64,000 nucleotides of DNA from positions 1,550,001 through 1,614,000 of the forward strand of contig NZ_LT906455.1 of the NCBI RefSeq assembly GCF_900187115.1. The letters run 5' to 3'. The notes beneath the pieces were generated by a model that had not been told where the DNA came from, did no database searches, and worked only from the letters and a program-made list of their open reading frames with translations. Position 1 is the stretch's first letter; every line of letters starts with the position of its first letter. The position numbers were made by a program, and so were the translations under genes. Below are positions 45,221 through 53,957 of the stretch, one piece after another. Source of the DNA: Aliarcobacter butzleri. GTDB taxonomy: Bacteria > Campylobacterota > Campylobacteria > Campylobacterales > Arcobacteraceae.

Positions 45221-45901
45221 TTATTTCTGTAAAGTATACCCTTCTTGAGGTATATTCTTGATTACATTTATTGGTAATTTAGCTCTTAATTCTTTTATAA
45301 AAGATTTTAATGCATGAGTTGTCATCTCTTTATCATTCCAAAGTTCAAATTCTATGTCTTCATATTTTAAAATCGAACCTTTTCTTTCATATAAAAGATA
45401 TAAAAAATCCTTTTCTCTTTTTCTTAAAGGAATTATTTCACTATTTTTATATATCAATTCTCTTTTTTGTAAATCAAAAAGTAAATCTTCACATAACATT
45501 ACTAATTTTGAAGATTTTACAAGATATTTCTCTAAAGCTTCAAATAATTTCTTTAAATTTAAAGGTTTTAAAATATAATAATTTATATTTAAATTTATTA
45601 ATTCCATTAAATACTCTTCATTTGAATAAGCAGTTAACATAATAATCATTGTTTCAGTATCATTTTCTCTAATTTGTTTAACTAATTCAAGACCATTTCC
45701 ATCTCTCATTTGAATATCTGTTATCACAATTTTTGGTTTATAATACTCATAAAGTTCAAAACCTTCATTTCCATTTGTTGCTTCATAAACATCTTTAAAA
45801 TAGTAATTTAACGTGTTTACAATTGTTTGTCTTATTCCATCTTCATCTTCAACACATAAAATAGATATATTTTTTAACTCTTCAATTAATTCTGGTCTCA
45901 T
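45221..45901 (-). CDS. Two-component response regulator, OmpR/winged-helix type
   Basis: 226-residue DNA-binding response regulator. The receiver has VEDED acidic residues, phosphorylation site Asp62 in IVITDIQM, LTAYSNEEY and a lysine in YILKPLNLKK. The C-terminal domain is winged-helix-like (IPLRKREKDFLYLL, HALKSFIKELRAKLPINVI, PQEGYTL). It follows the histidine kinase by two bases and precedes aspA by 65 bases, so aspA and its downstream genes are candidate targets. Confidence 0.9.
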   Translation of the reverse strand: MRPELIEELKNISILCVEDEDGIRQTIVNTLNYYFKDVYEATNGNEGFELYEYYKPKIVITDIQMRDGNGLELVKQIRENDTETMIIMLTAYSNEEYLMELINLNINYYILKPLNLKKLFEALEKYLVKSSKLVMLCEDLLFDLQKRELIYKNSEIIPLRKREKDFLYLLYERKGSILKYEDIEFELWNDKEMTTHALKSFIKELRAKLPINVIKNIPQEGYTLQK

Positions 45902-45903
45902 TT

Positions 45904-47028
45904 CTATCCTACTACAACTATTTTAAAAACAGCACCTTCGTTGTTATTTGATACACTCAAATCTCCACCCATATTTCGCTCAATTATTAATTTTGAGATA
46001 TAAAGTCCAAGTCCAGTTCCCTTTGATAAATCTTTAGTACTATAATATGGGTCAAAAATCTGTTCTAAATTTTTTTCTTCAATTCCACCTGCATTATCTT
46101 TTATAGTAATTATTGATAAAACACCTTTTGATTCTATATTTATCTCTATTTTTGGGTTTTTTATATTTCTTTCAATCAAAATATCTTTTGCATTACTTAT
46201 AATATTTAAAATAACTTGAGAAAATTCTGTTGGATATCCAAAAATTTTTTTATCATCTTTTATATCTAAAATAAGATTTATTCCAAGGTTTTCCAAAGTT
46301 GCATCTATAATATTTATAGCCTTTTTGCAAGCATTAGAAACATAAAAATCCTCTTTTTTCTTATCTGGTTTATAGAAATTTCTAAAATCATCTATTGTAT
46401 TTGACATAAATTCAATCATTTTATCACTTTTATCAATAGCATTTAAAATATAATTGTTATCAACTTTTTTAAATCTTGTTGTAGTTTCTAATTCCATCAA
46501 AATCCCAGATAATTGACTTAAAGCTTGTCTCCATTGGTGAGCAATCATACTAATCATAGAACCAATTCTTGCTAATTTTGCTTGTTCTAAGATTTTTTTA
46601 TCTTTTTGTTTAGCTTGTTCAATTCCTTGTTGAACTTTTAAAGATAAATTCTGATTCAAACTTTCAAGTGCATTTTCTCTATTTTGAACTTGCTTTTTAT
46701 ATTTTTTAACTACATCTCTTATAATTGATAACATTAGAAAAGTAAAAAGTATCATAAAAATCAAAATTACTCCTGTTGCAGTAAATAAAAATTTTTTAAA
46801 TTTTTTTTCCTCTTCTTCATGCAATTTTATTTTTATTTCTAAGGTTTTATCGACAATCTCAGTATTGCTTAATTTTTGTAAATGAATTCTTTTATACTCA
46901 TTTATTTCAGTTTCATAAGTTTCATTTGATAGTTTTAAATAGTATGAGATTGAAAGAAAAGACAAGAATAATATAGATAAAAAAGGTATAACTATAATAA
47001 AAAATGGTATTCCTTCTTTATTAAACAT
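45904..47028 (-). CDS. Membrane histidine kinase with HQWRQ box
   Basis: 374-residue sensor kinase. Two membrane helices near 8-28 and 80-105 enclose a short periplasmic loop (about 50 residues) rich in Glu and Lys, too short for a dCACHE domain. A coiled coil of Gln/Lys then leads to the H-box IAHQWRQALSQLSGI (His near residue 166), an N-box SNAKDIL, and G-boxes DNAGGIEE and GTGLGLYISK. The HQWRQ phosphoacceptor is common in Campylobacterota. The adjacent response regulator is its partner; the signal is unknown. Confidence 0.9.
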   Translation of the reverse strand: MFNKEGIPFFIIVIPFLSILFLSFLSISYYLKLSNETYETEINEYKRIHLQKLSNTEIVDKTLEIKIKLHEEEEKKFKKFLFTATGVILIFMILFTFLMLSIIRDVVKKYKKQVQNRENALESLNQNLSLKVQQGIEQAKQKDKKILEQAKLARIGSMISMIAHQWRQALSQLSGILMELETTTRFKKVDNNYILNAIDKSDKMIEFMSNTIDDFRNFYKPDKKKEDFYVSNACKKAINIIDATLENLGINLILDIKDDKKIFGYPTEFSQVILNIISNAKDILIERNIKNPKIEINIESKGVLSIITIKDNAGGIEEKNLEQIFDPYYSTKDLSKGTGLGLYISKLIIERNMGGDLSVSNNNEGAVFKIVVVG

Positions 47029-47079
47029 AAAAAACCTTTACTTATATCTTTTAGTTTATATGATGTCTAAAAATTGCTT

Positions 47080-47109
47080 AAAAGATTAAGAGATAACTCT
47101 TAATCTTTT
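47080..47109 (-). terminator. Terminator of the AGCS transporter gene
   Basis: A 13-bp perfect stem (AAAAGATTAAGAG with its complement) and an ATAA loop overlap the transporter's stop codon, so the kinase gene needs its own promoter or readthrough. Confidence 0.7.
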
Positions 47110-48536
47110 TTATCGTTGATATTATCAACTATCTCTTTCCAAGTCTCTTTGTCAAAATTAAATTCTGTATAATCATTGTATCTAAGAACTGGAACTTTTC
47201 CTTCTTTTAATTGTCTTTCATAACCTCTAATTAATTGAAGTACAGGTTTATATAATATTGCTATAACAATCATATTTATAATTGCAAGTAATCCCATAGA
47301 TAAATCAGAGAATGCAAAAATAGAACTTAAATCTTGGAAAGAACCCCAAATAACAAGCAAAATACATAATGTTTTAAAAATAGTAAATACAGTTGCATTT
47401 CCTTTACTAAAGAAATTTAAACTATTTTCAGCTAAATAATAGTTATAAATCATAGATGAAAAACCAAATAAAAATAGTGCAAGAGTTACAAAAATTCCAC
47501 CAAGTGGACCAATGTGTTCAATTAATGCATTTTGAGTTAATAAAACTCCTTGAACACCACTAATTCCTGGAACATATGCACCTGATAAAAGAATAATAAA
47601 TGCTGTACAAGAACATAAAATTATTGTATCAATAAATACTGAAAAAGATTGAACAATTCCTTGTTGTACAGGATGAGCTACATAAGCAACTGCTGCAACA
47701 TTTGGTGCACTTCCAAGTCCCGCTTCATTTGAAAACATTCCTCTTTTTGCACCTTGGATAATAACAGCACCAATTCCTCCACCAATAGCAGAACTTGGAT
47801 TAAAAGCTTCAGTAACTATCATAACAATTAAAGAAGGAATTTTATCAATATTTAAAACTATAACAACTAAAGCAATTAATAAATATCCTAAAGCCATAAT
47901 TGGAACTATAACCTCAGACATTTTAGCAATTCTTCTTACTCCACCAAAAATTGTAACACCAAAAACTAAAGTTAATCCTAATCCCGTTATCCAAGTAGGA
48001 AGATTAAAAGAAGCTTGAAAAGAAGTTGAGATAATAAATGATTGAGTAGCATTAAATGCAAAACCAAAAGTAATTAAAAGTAAAACAGAAATAACAACAC
48101 CAAGCCATCTTTGATTTAATGCCTTGGTAGCATAATAAGCAGGTCCTCCTCTATAAAGACAAGAATCAATACCATCTTTTTCTTTATATAATTGAGCCAA
48201 TGAACATTCAAAAAAACTTGTAGCCATACCAACAAGAGCAATAACCCACATCCAAAAAACAGCACCTGGACCACCAAGTGTTATAGCAACAGCAACACCA
48301 GCAATATTTCCACCACCAACACGTCCAGCGACACTAAGCATCAGTGCTTGAAATGAAGAAATATGCCCTTCTTTATCTCTAACTGTTTCTCTTAGAATAT
48401 GAAACATTTTAAAAAAATATCTAAATTGTACAAATCTAGAACTTACTGTAAAAAACAATCCTAATATTGGTAGTAAATAAATTAATATTGAACCCCAAAT
48501 CAGATCACTTAAAAATGTATTTATTTCAGCTAACAT
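47100..48536 (-). CDS. Sodium:alanine/glycine symporter (AGCS family)
   Basis: Inner-membrane amino-acid importer driven by sodium. The 478 residues form about 11 helices with family signatures: SVAGRVGGGNIAGVAVAITL, GPGAVFWMWVIALVGMATSF, YRGGPAYYATKAL and GAKRGMFSNEAGLGSAPNVA. The cytoplasmic C-terminus has YNDYTEFNFDKETWKEIVDN. Substrate probably alanine or glycine. It precedes the two-component system and aspA. AAAAGGAGACAAA precedes ATG. Confidence 0.93.
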   Translation of the reverse strand: MLAEINTFLSDLIWGSILIYLLPILGLFFTVSSRFVQFRYFFKMFHILRETVRDKEGHISSFQALMLSVAGRVGGGNIAGVAVAITLGGPGAVFWMWVIALVGMATSFFECSLAQLYKEKDGIDSCLYRGGPAYYATKALNQRWLGVVISVLLLITFGFAFNATQSFIISTSFQASFNLPTWITGLGLTLVFGVTIFGGVRRIAKMSEVIVPIMALGYLLIALVVIVLNIDKIPSLIVMIVTEAFNPSSAIGGGIGAVIIQGAKRGMFSNEAGLGSAPNVAAVAYVAHPVQQGIVQSFSVFIDTIILCSCTAFIILLSGAYVPGISGVQGVLLTQNALIEHIGPLGGIFVTLALFLFGFSSMIYNYYLAENSLNFFSKGNATVFTIFKTLCILLVIWGSFQDLSSIFAFSDLSMGLLAIINMIVIAILYKPVLQLIRGYERQLKEGKVPVLRYNDYTEFNFDKETWKEIVDNINDKKD

Positions 48537-48626
48537 TTTGTCTCCTTTTTTTATTAGAAAACTTTATCATTGCTAAGAGTGTTAAAAGAGGGTTTTAAAT
48601 AAGAAAAAATAGACAAAAAAGATAAA

Positions 48627-48651
48627 GTTGAAATATTTATATAATTTCAAC
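48627..48651 (-). terminator. Terminator of mtnN
   Basis: An 8-bp stem (GTTGAAAT with ATTTCAAC) just after the mtnN stop, with a T-rich run on the minus strand. Confidence 0.6.
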
Positions 48652-48668
48652 TCTATTTTTTAATAAAT

Positions 48669-49364
48669 TTATTTGATTAATTCTTCTACAATTTTCATCA
48701 AATAATCAGCAGAGTTTTTCGCACTTGATTTTAAAAATTCATCAAAATCAAATCCAGCATCCATATCTGCACTATCAGAAATTGCTCTTAAAATAAAAAA
48801 TGGTACATTTAAAGCATCACAAACAACTGCAACACTTGCACCTTCCATTTCTAAAGCATCAGCATTAAAAGTATTTTGAATGAACTCTTTTCTTTCACTT
48901 GAATGAACAAATTGATCACCAGTTGCAATAGTTCCTTCAATAACTTTTAGATTACTTTTTGTTGCAACTTTTTTTGCTATGTCTCTTAAAGAGCTTGTAG
49001 TTTCAACAAAAACTTTTCCTCCAGGAACATAACCATTAGGATGTCCAAATGCAGTAATGTCTAAATCATGTTGACAAAGTTTATCAGCAATTATCAAATC
49101 ACCAATTTTTAAACTTGGATTAACAGCCCCAGCAACTCCTGAAAAAAGTAAAGTATCACAAGAAAACTTTTCAATCATAGTTGCAGCTGTTAAACTTGCA
49201 TGTACTTTTCCAATCTTTGAATAAGCTATTACAATATCAAGACCTTTGTAATTTACTTCATAATATTTATTATTAGCAAACTCTACAACATTTATTTTGT
49301 CAAAATAAGATAAAAGAGGCTCAATTTCCTCTTCCATCGCTCCCATTATCGCTAATTTAGTCAT
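48669..49364 (-). CDS. mtnN: 5'-methylthioadenosine/S-adenosylhomocysteine nucleosidase
   Basis: Cleaves methylthioadenosine and S-adenosylhomocysteine; in Campylobacterota it can also act on aminofutalosine in menaquinone synthesis. The 231 residues start AIMGAMEEEIEPLL and show LLFSGVAGAVNPSLKIGDLI, TGDQFVHS, and ADALEMEGASVAVVC with the catalytic EMEGA motif. RAISDSAD has the catalytic Asp near the end. Its start overlaps the end of fabD by eight bases, so it is translated as part of that unit. Confidence 0.95.
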   Translation of the reverse strand: MTKLAIMGAMEEEIEPLLSYFDKINVVEFANNKYYEVNYKGLDIVIAYSKIGKVHASLTAATMIEKFSCDTLLFSGVAGAVNPSLKIGDLIIADKLCQHDLDITAFGHPNGYVPGGKVFVETTSSLRDIAKKVATKSNLKVIEGTIATGDQFVHSSERKEFIQNTFNADALEMEGASVAVVCDALNVPFFILRAISDSADMDAGFDFDEFLKSSAKNSADYLMKIVEELIK

Positions 49365-50286
49365 TTAATTCACCAATTACCGCTTCAAGTGTTGCCATAT
49401 CAGAAACATTTAAAGTTGGTTTTTCTGTAATCTTTTTATTTAAACCTTTTAAAACTGCACCATTTCCAAATTCAATAAATAAATCAACTTTGTTATCATG
49501 TGCTTTTACTGATTGTTTATATTTTACAGGACTTACAAGTTGAGAAGATAATAATTCGATTGCTTCATCTTTTGTTGTATAAACTTCTGTACTAACATTT
49601 GAAATAACTGGTAAAAATTCATCATTTAAATACTCTTGTAAATATGGTTTTAAATTTTCAACAGCACTTCTTAATAATTCACAATGTGATGCAACACTCA
49701 TATCTAAAACGATTGCTCTTTTTGCTCCTGCACCTTTAAATGTATCAACTAAAGATTCTAAATCAGCTTTAACTCCCGCAAGAACAAGTTGACCATCCAT
49801 ATTATAGTTTGCTGGCCAAACTTGTTTTCCTTCTGCTCTTTGCTCTTTACAAATTTTTTCAACTGTTTCATCATCTATTCCTACTAATGCCATCATTCCT
49901 GCGCTTCCACCACTACAAGCCTCAGTCATGAATAAACCTCTTTTATGAACTAATTCAATAGCATCTAAATAATCAATTGCTCCAGCAGATACTAAAGCTG
50001 AAAATTCTCCTAATGAATGTCCTAAAACAAACTCTGGTTGAATATCAAATTTTTCTTTAAAAATAGCATTTGCAATTGAACTAACAAGTAAAATTGCAGG
50101 TTGAGTAAATTCTGTTTTTCCTAAATTTTCATTCTCTTCAAATAGTAATTTCTCAAAATTAATATTTAATCTTTTACTTGCATTTGAAATCATATCTTTT
50201 GCTATTTGACTATTTTCAAAAAAATCTTTTCCCATCCCAACAGTTTGACTTCCTTGTCCTGGGAATATAAAAGCAACTTTTTTCAT
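49357..50286 (-). CDS. fabD: Malonyl-CoA:ACP transacylase
   Basis: Transfers malonyl groups from CoA to acyl carrier protein, starting fatty-acid elongation. Started at 50286 (309 residues), where AGAGGTATTTATTA precedes ATG. Motifs: FPGQGSQTVGMGKD, the nucleophile GHSLGEFSA, and the catalytic His in SVASHCELL. FIEFGNGAVLKGL near the end supplies the conserved Gly/Asn region. It overlaps mtnN and lies downstream of slyD across two hairpins. Confidence 0.95.
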   Translation of the reverse strand: MKKVAFIFPGQGSQTVGMGKDFFENSQIAKDMISNASKRLNINFEKLLFEENENLGKTEFTQPAILLVSSIANAIFKEKFDIQPEFVLGHSLGEFSALVSAGAIDYLDAIELVHKRGLFMTEACSGGSAGMMALVGIDDETVEKICKEQRAEGKQVWPANYNMDGQLVLAGVKADLESLVDTFKGAGAKRAIVLDMSVASHCELLRSAVENLKPYLQEYLNDEFLPVISNVSTEVYTTKDEAIELLSSQLVSPVKYKQSVKAHDNKVDLFIEFGNGAVLKGLNKKITEKPTLNVSDMATLEAVIGELND

Positions 50287-50320
50287 TAATAAATACCTCT
50301 TCATATTGTTAAATTTATTT

Positions 50321-50367
50321 AAAACTATTTTTTAAAGCTAAAAAACTTAACTCTAAAAAATAGTTTT
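50321..50367 (-). terminator. Second hairpin between slyD and fabD
   Basis: A perfect 14-bp A+T-rich stem (AAAACTATTTTTTA with TAAAAAATAGTTTT) just downstream of the slyD terminator on the minus strand, partly sharing bases with it. Confidence 0.5.
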
Positions 50368-50397
50368 GCCCAAATGTATAAATACACTTGGGCAAAA
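50364..50397 (-). terminator. Terminator of slyD
   Basis: A 10-bp stem (TTTTGCCCAA with TTGGGCAAAA), GC-rich for this genome, placed after the slyD stop; the following hairpin may be a back-up. Confidence 0.75.
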
Positions 50398-50420
50398 GAA
50401 AAGGTTTTTGTACTAAAAGA

Positions 50421-51008
50421 TTAGTGACAACCACAACCACCATGAGAGTGTCCGTGGTCATGACCATGGTCATCATTTGAACTACAACAACCACCTCCAT
50501 TAGAGTGACTATGTCCGCCACCTCCACAACAACCACCACCCATAGCAGCCATTCCACCAACAACACCAGTTTGAACTTCTTCTTCAGTTGCATCTCTTAA
50601 ACTTAAAATTGCTACAGAGAACATTAAAGTTCTTCCAGCCATTGGATGATTATAATCAATTGTAACATCTGAATCTGTAAAAGATTTCACAACTACTTGT
50701 ACAGTTTCACCATGCTCACCAGTACCATATAAAGACATACCTTCAACTAATTCAATACCTGCAAATTGTTCTTTTGGTAAAGTTTGAACAGCTTCTTCAT
50801 TATACTCACCATAAGCGTCTTTTGCTTCTACTAATACATCTGCTTCTTCATTTGCAGCCATATCAACTAATTTTGACTCTAAACCAGGGATAATTTGCCC
50901 TTTTCCAGAAATAAATTCTAATGGAGCTTGTCCAACATTAGAATCTAAATGTTCACCAGTTTTTGCATCTTTTAATGTATATTCAATACCTATAACTTTA
51001 TTTGACAT
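50421..51008 (-). CDS. slyD: FKBP-type peptidyl-prolyl isomerase SlyD with metal-binding tail
   Basis: Cytoplasmic prolyl isomerase and metallochaperone. The 195 residues have the SlyD FKBP core with the inserted flap: VIGIEYTLKDAKTGEHLDSN, PLEFISGKGQIIPGLESKLVDM, and YGEYNEEAVQTLPKEQF, then VTIDYNHPMAGRTLMFSV. After about residue 145 comes a tail rich in Gly, Cys and His (GGGCCGGGGHSHSNGGGCC and a His/Asp run), which binds nickel in E. coli and Helicobacter and supplies hydrogenase or urease maturation. AAAAGGAAAAAATATT precedes ATG. Nothing in the window shows the recipient enzyme. Confidence 0.94.
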   Translation of the reverse strand: MSNKVIGIEYTLKDAKTGEHLDSNVGQAPLEFISGKGQIIPGLESKLVDMAANEEADVLVEAKDAYGEYNEEAVQTLPKEQFAGIELVEGMSLYGTGEHGETVQVVVKSFTDSDVTIDYNHPMAGRTLMFSVAILSLRDATEEEVQTGVVGGMAAMGGGCCGGGGHSHSNGGGCCSSNDDHGHDHGHSHGGCGCH

Positions 51009-51029
51009 AATATTTTTTCCTTTTATATT

Positions 51030-51971
51030 TTATAATTTAGATAATTTAGTTTTTGCTTCTTTTGCTTCAGAAGAGTTTGGATAAAGCTCAATTAAAGTAC
51101 CATAAAAACTTTTTGCATTTTCTTTATCTTTTACATTCTCAAACGAAATAGCGCTGTGCAATAATAATGTTGGCATATAAGCTGCTTTGTCATTTAACAT
51201 CGCAGATTTTTTAAAATGACTTATTGCAGTATCATATTTTTTTCTTTTATACCACATTTCTCCTAAATAAAAATTATTTTCTGCTGGTTTATAATTAACT
51301 TCAATAAGTTTTTCATATTTTGGAATTGCGGTAGTATAAGCCTTTGCATCATAATCTTTTTTTGCTTCACTCATCAATTTAGCTTTATCTTCAGCTGTTT
51401 TAACTTCTCCAATACTTACTGTTGAAGAAGAACTATCATCTATTGATGCTGATTTTGTTTCTGTAGTTTTTGTAGGAGCTACCGAAGATGTTTTTACACC
51501 CATAGCTTTTTTTACTGCCTCAAATTCTTCTCTTGTAACAAATTGTTGCATATTTTTTTCTAGCTCTGTAGAAGAAACATACTCAGAATTTATTTTATTC
51601 ACAAGAGCAGTTAATTTTGTAATAGCAGCTTTTAAAGCATTTAAATCTGATTGATTAGCTGTTGAATCATTATTAGAACCTAAATCTGAAGATACACCAT
51701 TTCTTTGCAATTCATTCAATTTTGAATTTAATCTTGCAGAATCACCTTCATATGTAGACTCTAAACCATTTAATCTACTATTTATTGAATTGACTAAACT
51801 ATTAATTTCATCAAGTTTTGACGATAAATTACTAACACTTGTTTGTGTTTTTAAAATATGTTTTTCAGTAGAAGTAAGGTTATAAGAAGCACTTGAATCC
51901 CCATAAACCGAAACCTCTTCGGCTACGGTTAATGAAGTTACTACTAGTAGTAAAGGAAGATATTTTTTCAT
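51030..51971 (-). CDS. cpoB: CpoB/YbgF-like periplasmic TPR protein
   Basis: Last gene of the tol-pal cluster. Start at ATG 51971 rather than the TTG three bases upstream. Signal peptide (MKKYLPLLLVVTSLTVAEE), a long coiled coil (about 35-155), a low-complexity linker, then TPR repeats (YDAKAYTTAIPKYEKLIEVN, YKPAENNFYLGEMWYKRKKY and ENAKSFYGTLIELYPNSSEA). In E. coli CpoB links TolA to peptidoglycan synthesis at division. Gene order tolQ-R-A-B-pal-cpoB is conserved. Confidence 0.88.
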   Translation of the reverse strand: MKKYLPLLLVVTSLTVAEEVSVYGDSSASYNLTSTEKHILKTQTSVSNLSSKLDEINSLVNSINSRLNGLESTYEGDSARLNSKLNELQRNGVSSDLGSNNDSTANQSDLNALKAAITKLTALVNKINSEYVSSTELEKNMQQFVTREEFEAVKKAMGVKTSSVAPTKTTETKSASIDDSSSSTVSIGEVKTAEDKAKLMSEAKKDYDAKAYTTAIPKYEKLIEVNYKPAENNFYLGEMWYKRKKYDTAISHFKKSAMLNDKAAYMPTLLLHSAISFENVKDKENAKSFYGTLIELYPNSSEAKEAKTKLSKL

Positions 51972-51975
51972 CAAA

Positions 51976-52500
51976 TTATTTTTCTAATTCGTGCTCAACT
52001 CTTCTGTTTTGTGCCCAACAATCTTTTGTTTTTTCAGTACAAACTGGATTACTCTCACCTAAAGAAACTAAAGAAATGTTAGTAGTTACACCATTTGCAA
52101 CTAATACATCTTTAACAGCGTTAGCTCTTTTTAAACCTAATGCATAGTTATACTCATCTGAACCCCATTCGTCAGTGTTTCCTAATACTTTAACAGTAGT
52201 ATCAGAACTTACAGCTGATAATTTAGATGCATTTGAAACTGCTTTAGATTTATTGTCAGCAGTTAAATTGTATTTATCAAAACCAAAATAAACGTGCTCA
52301 ATTAAAACTCTTTGTCCATTGATCATGTAATAGTTACCATTTGAAGCTTTTTCTAATAAAGTTCCATCTTGGATTGGAGCCTCAACAGATGCTGCATCAT
52401 TTGCACCAACTACGTTATCTACATCAGCATTTTTTTCACTACAACCAGTAGTAAATAATAAAGCTGAAACTAATACAGAATAAAGACCTAACTTTTTCAT
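51976..52500 (-). CDS. pal: Peptidoglycan-associated lipoprotein Pal
   Basis: Outer-membrane lipoprotein anchoring the envelope to peptidoglycan. Signal peptide with a lipobox-type end (LLFTTGC, Cys20), then an OmpA-like domain from about residue 65: VYFGFDKYNLTADNKSKAVS, VLGNTDEWGSDEYNYALGLK, RANAVKDVLVANGV and RRVEHELEK, including the DE-W-GSDEYN and RA motif that bind diaminopimelate. 174 residues, as usual. AAGGAAAAAACA precedes ATG. Confidence 0.95.
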   Translation of the reverse strand: MKKLGLYSVLVSALLFTTGCSEKNADVDNVVGANDAASVEAPIQDGTLLEKASNGNYYMINGQRVLIEHVYFGFDKYNLTADNKSKAVSNASKLSAVSSDTTVKVLGNTDEWGSDEYNYALGLKRANAVKDVLVANGVTTNISLVSLGESNPVCTEKTKDCWAQNRRVEHELEK

Positions 52501-52620
52501 TGTTTTTTCCTTGAAATTAAAATTTTCAAGAAATATTACTAAAGTGAAACTTAATTATTGTTTATATTTTGCAGATTATTAGGGATAAATTAAAAAATAA
52601 AAAGATATTTTGAGAAATAA

Positions 52621-52652
52621 ATACAATTAATGTAAAAATACATTAATTGTAT
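52621..52652 (-). terminator. Terminator of tolB
   Basis: A perfect 14-bp stem (ATACAATTAATGTA with its complement) and AAAA loop after the tolB stop. With about 150 bases to pal it suggests that pal and cpoB can be transcribed from their own promoter. Confidence 0.65.
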
Positions 52653-52660
52653 TAGGTATT

Positions 52661-53953
52661 TTACCAGTCTATAGATTGAATTCTTTTACCAGTTAATGGG
52701 AATAAGAACGATTTATTATATTCTAATCTAATAATACCAACCGCACTTGCATCACCAACTGTTTTTATAAATAAAACACTTTGTCCATCTGGAGAAAATT
52801 TAGGAAATTGATTTACTCCTTGAGTTGTTAATCTTTGTAAATTGTCAGTTCTAGTAGAAATTAAGTATAAGTTAAAACTTTTACCCATTTCATTATCAGA
52901 ATCTTTACTACTAAAAATTATGTTATTACCATTTGATGTAACTGAAGAGTTATTTTTACTATGGAAAACCATTCTTTCTACAGAACTTGAACCAATTCTT
53001 TGTTTAAAAATATTAGGATTTCCTAATCTATCAGAAACAAAAACTATTTCTTTATCATCTTCCACAAATTGTCCACCAACATCAATCCATCCAGGACCAC
53101 CAGCAACTTGTTTTTTTGTTCTTGTATTTACATCATATAAAAATATATCTGGTTGTCCAGTAGGAGAAGCAGTAATTAATAATTTAGAACCATCTTTACT
53201 TACATCTGAACAAGCTAACATACCATCTGAATCCATTATAACTTCTTTACTTCTATTATAAATATTTAATTTAACCAAAGTTGGTTTATCATAGTTATAA
53301 GAAGTATAATAGATAGTTTTTTGTTCTTTATCTGCCCATTTTGGGAAAATATTAAGACCACCAGTTACAACTTTCTTTTTATATGTTAAAGAGTAATCAC
53401 CAATCATAATATCTGATTTTCTTGGTCCATCATATACTGCAAAAACAACAAATTTATCCATCCAAGCAATACTTGGTGCTTTAAAATAATCATTTATTGT
53501 TATTGCTGATTTATGAGCTAAAAAAACAAATCTTTCTTCTAATGAAGTTGTAAAGTTTTTTTCTAAAACAAGCCCAGAAGTATTTCCACTTAATGCATTT
53601 ACAGCATTAAGATCATATAGCTTTGTTTTTAATGTATAGTTACCACCAGCTTCTCTTTCTGCTGATAAATTTATAACAAGGCTAATTCCTTGATTTCTTA
53701 AACTTAAATCAGGCATTCCGTTATATGAAAATTGAGTAGTTGAAGTAGCAACATCAAAATGTCCACTAATGCCTAAGTCATCAGACAAACTTTTTTTAAT
53801 TTTACTTAGAGTTCCTTTTTCAGGGCTATCAGTCGCGATAGTAACCACAATTTTTGGAAGAACCATTCCTTTTTTTACAATATCTAAATGTCCATCAACT
53901 TCTGCAAAAACAGAGCAGAACATTAAAGATACAAATAAAAATATTTTTAACAT
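52661..53953 (-). CDS. tolB: TolB periplasmic protein
   Basis: Beta-propeller partner of Pal in the Tol-Pal system, which pulls the outer membrane inward at division. Start set at 53953 (430 residues), where AAGGATAAAATT precedes ATG and a signal peptide opens (MLKIFLFVSLMFCSVFA). N-terminal domain, then propeller blades with WD40-like repeats: KWADKEQKTIYYTSYNYDKP, GSKLLITASPTGQPDIFLYD, KEIVFVSDRLGNPNIFKQ and FPKFSPDGQSVLFIKT. It follows the tolA gene by four bases. A start at 54040 would add 29 residues without a signal peptide and overlap tolA. Confidence 0.93.
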   Translation of the reverse strand: MLKIFLFVSLMFCSVFAEVDGHLDIVKKGMVLPKIVVTIATDSPEKGTLSKIKKSLSDDLGISGHFDVATSTTQFSYNGMPDLSLRNQGISLVINLSAEREAGGNYTLKTKLYDLNAVNALSGNTSGLVLEKNFTTSLEERFVFLAHKSAITINDYFKAPSIAWMDKFVVFAVYDGPRKSDIMIGDYSLTYKKKVVTGGLNIFPKWADKEQKTIYYTSYNYDKPTLVKLNIYNRSKEVIMDSDGMLACSDVSKDGSKLLITASPTGQPDIFLYDVNTRTKKQVAGGPGWIDVGGQFVEDDKEIVFVSDRLGNPNIFKQRIGSSSVERMVFHSKNNSSVTSNGNNIIFSSKDSDNEMGKSFNLYLISTRTDNLQRLTTQGVNQFPKFSPDGQSVLFIKTVGDASAVGIIRLEYNKSFLFPLTGKRIQSIDW

Positions 53954-53957
53954 AATT

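Noticed and set aside
50315-50593. Minus-strand frame rich in valine over the slyD tail
   Set aside because: It is slyD read in another frame; its valine repeats come from the Gly/His/Cys codons.
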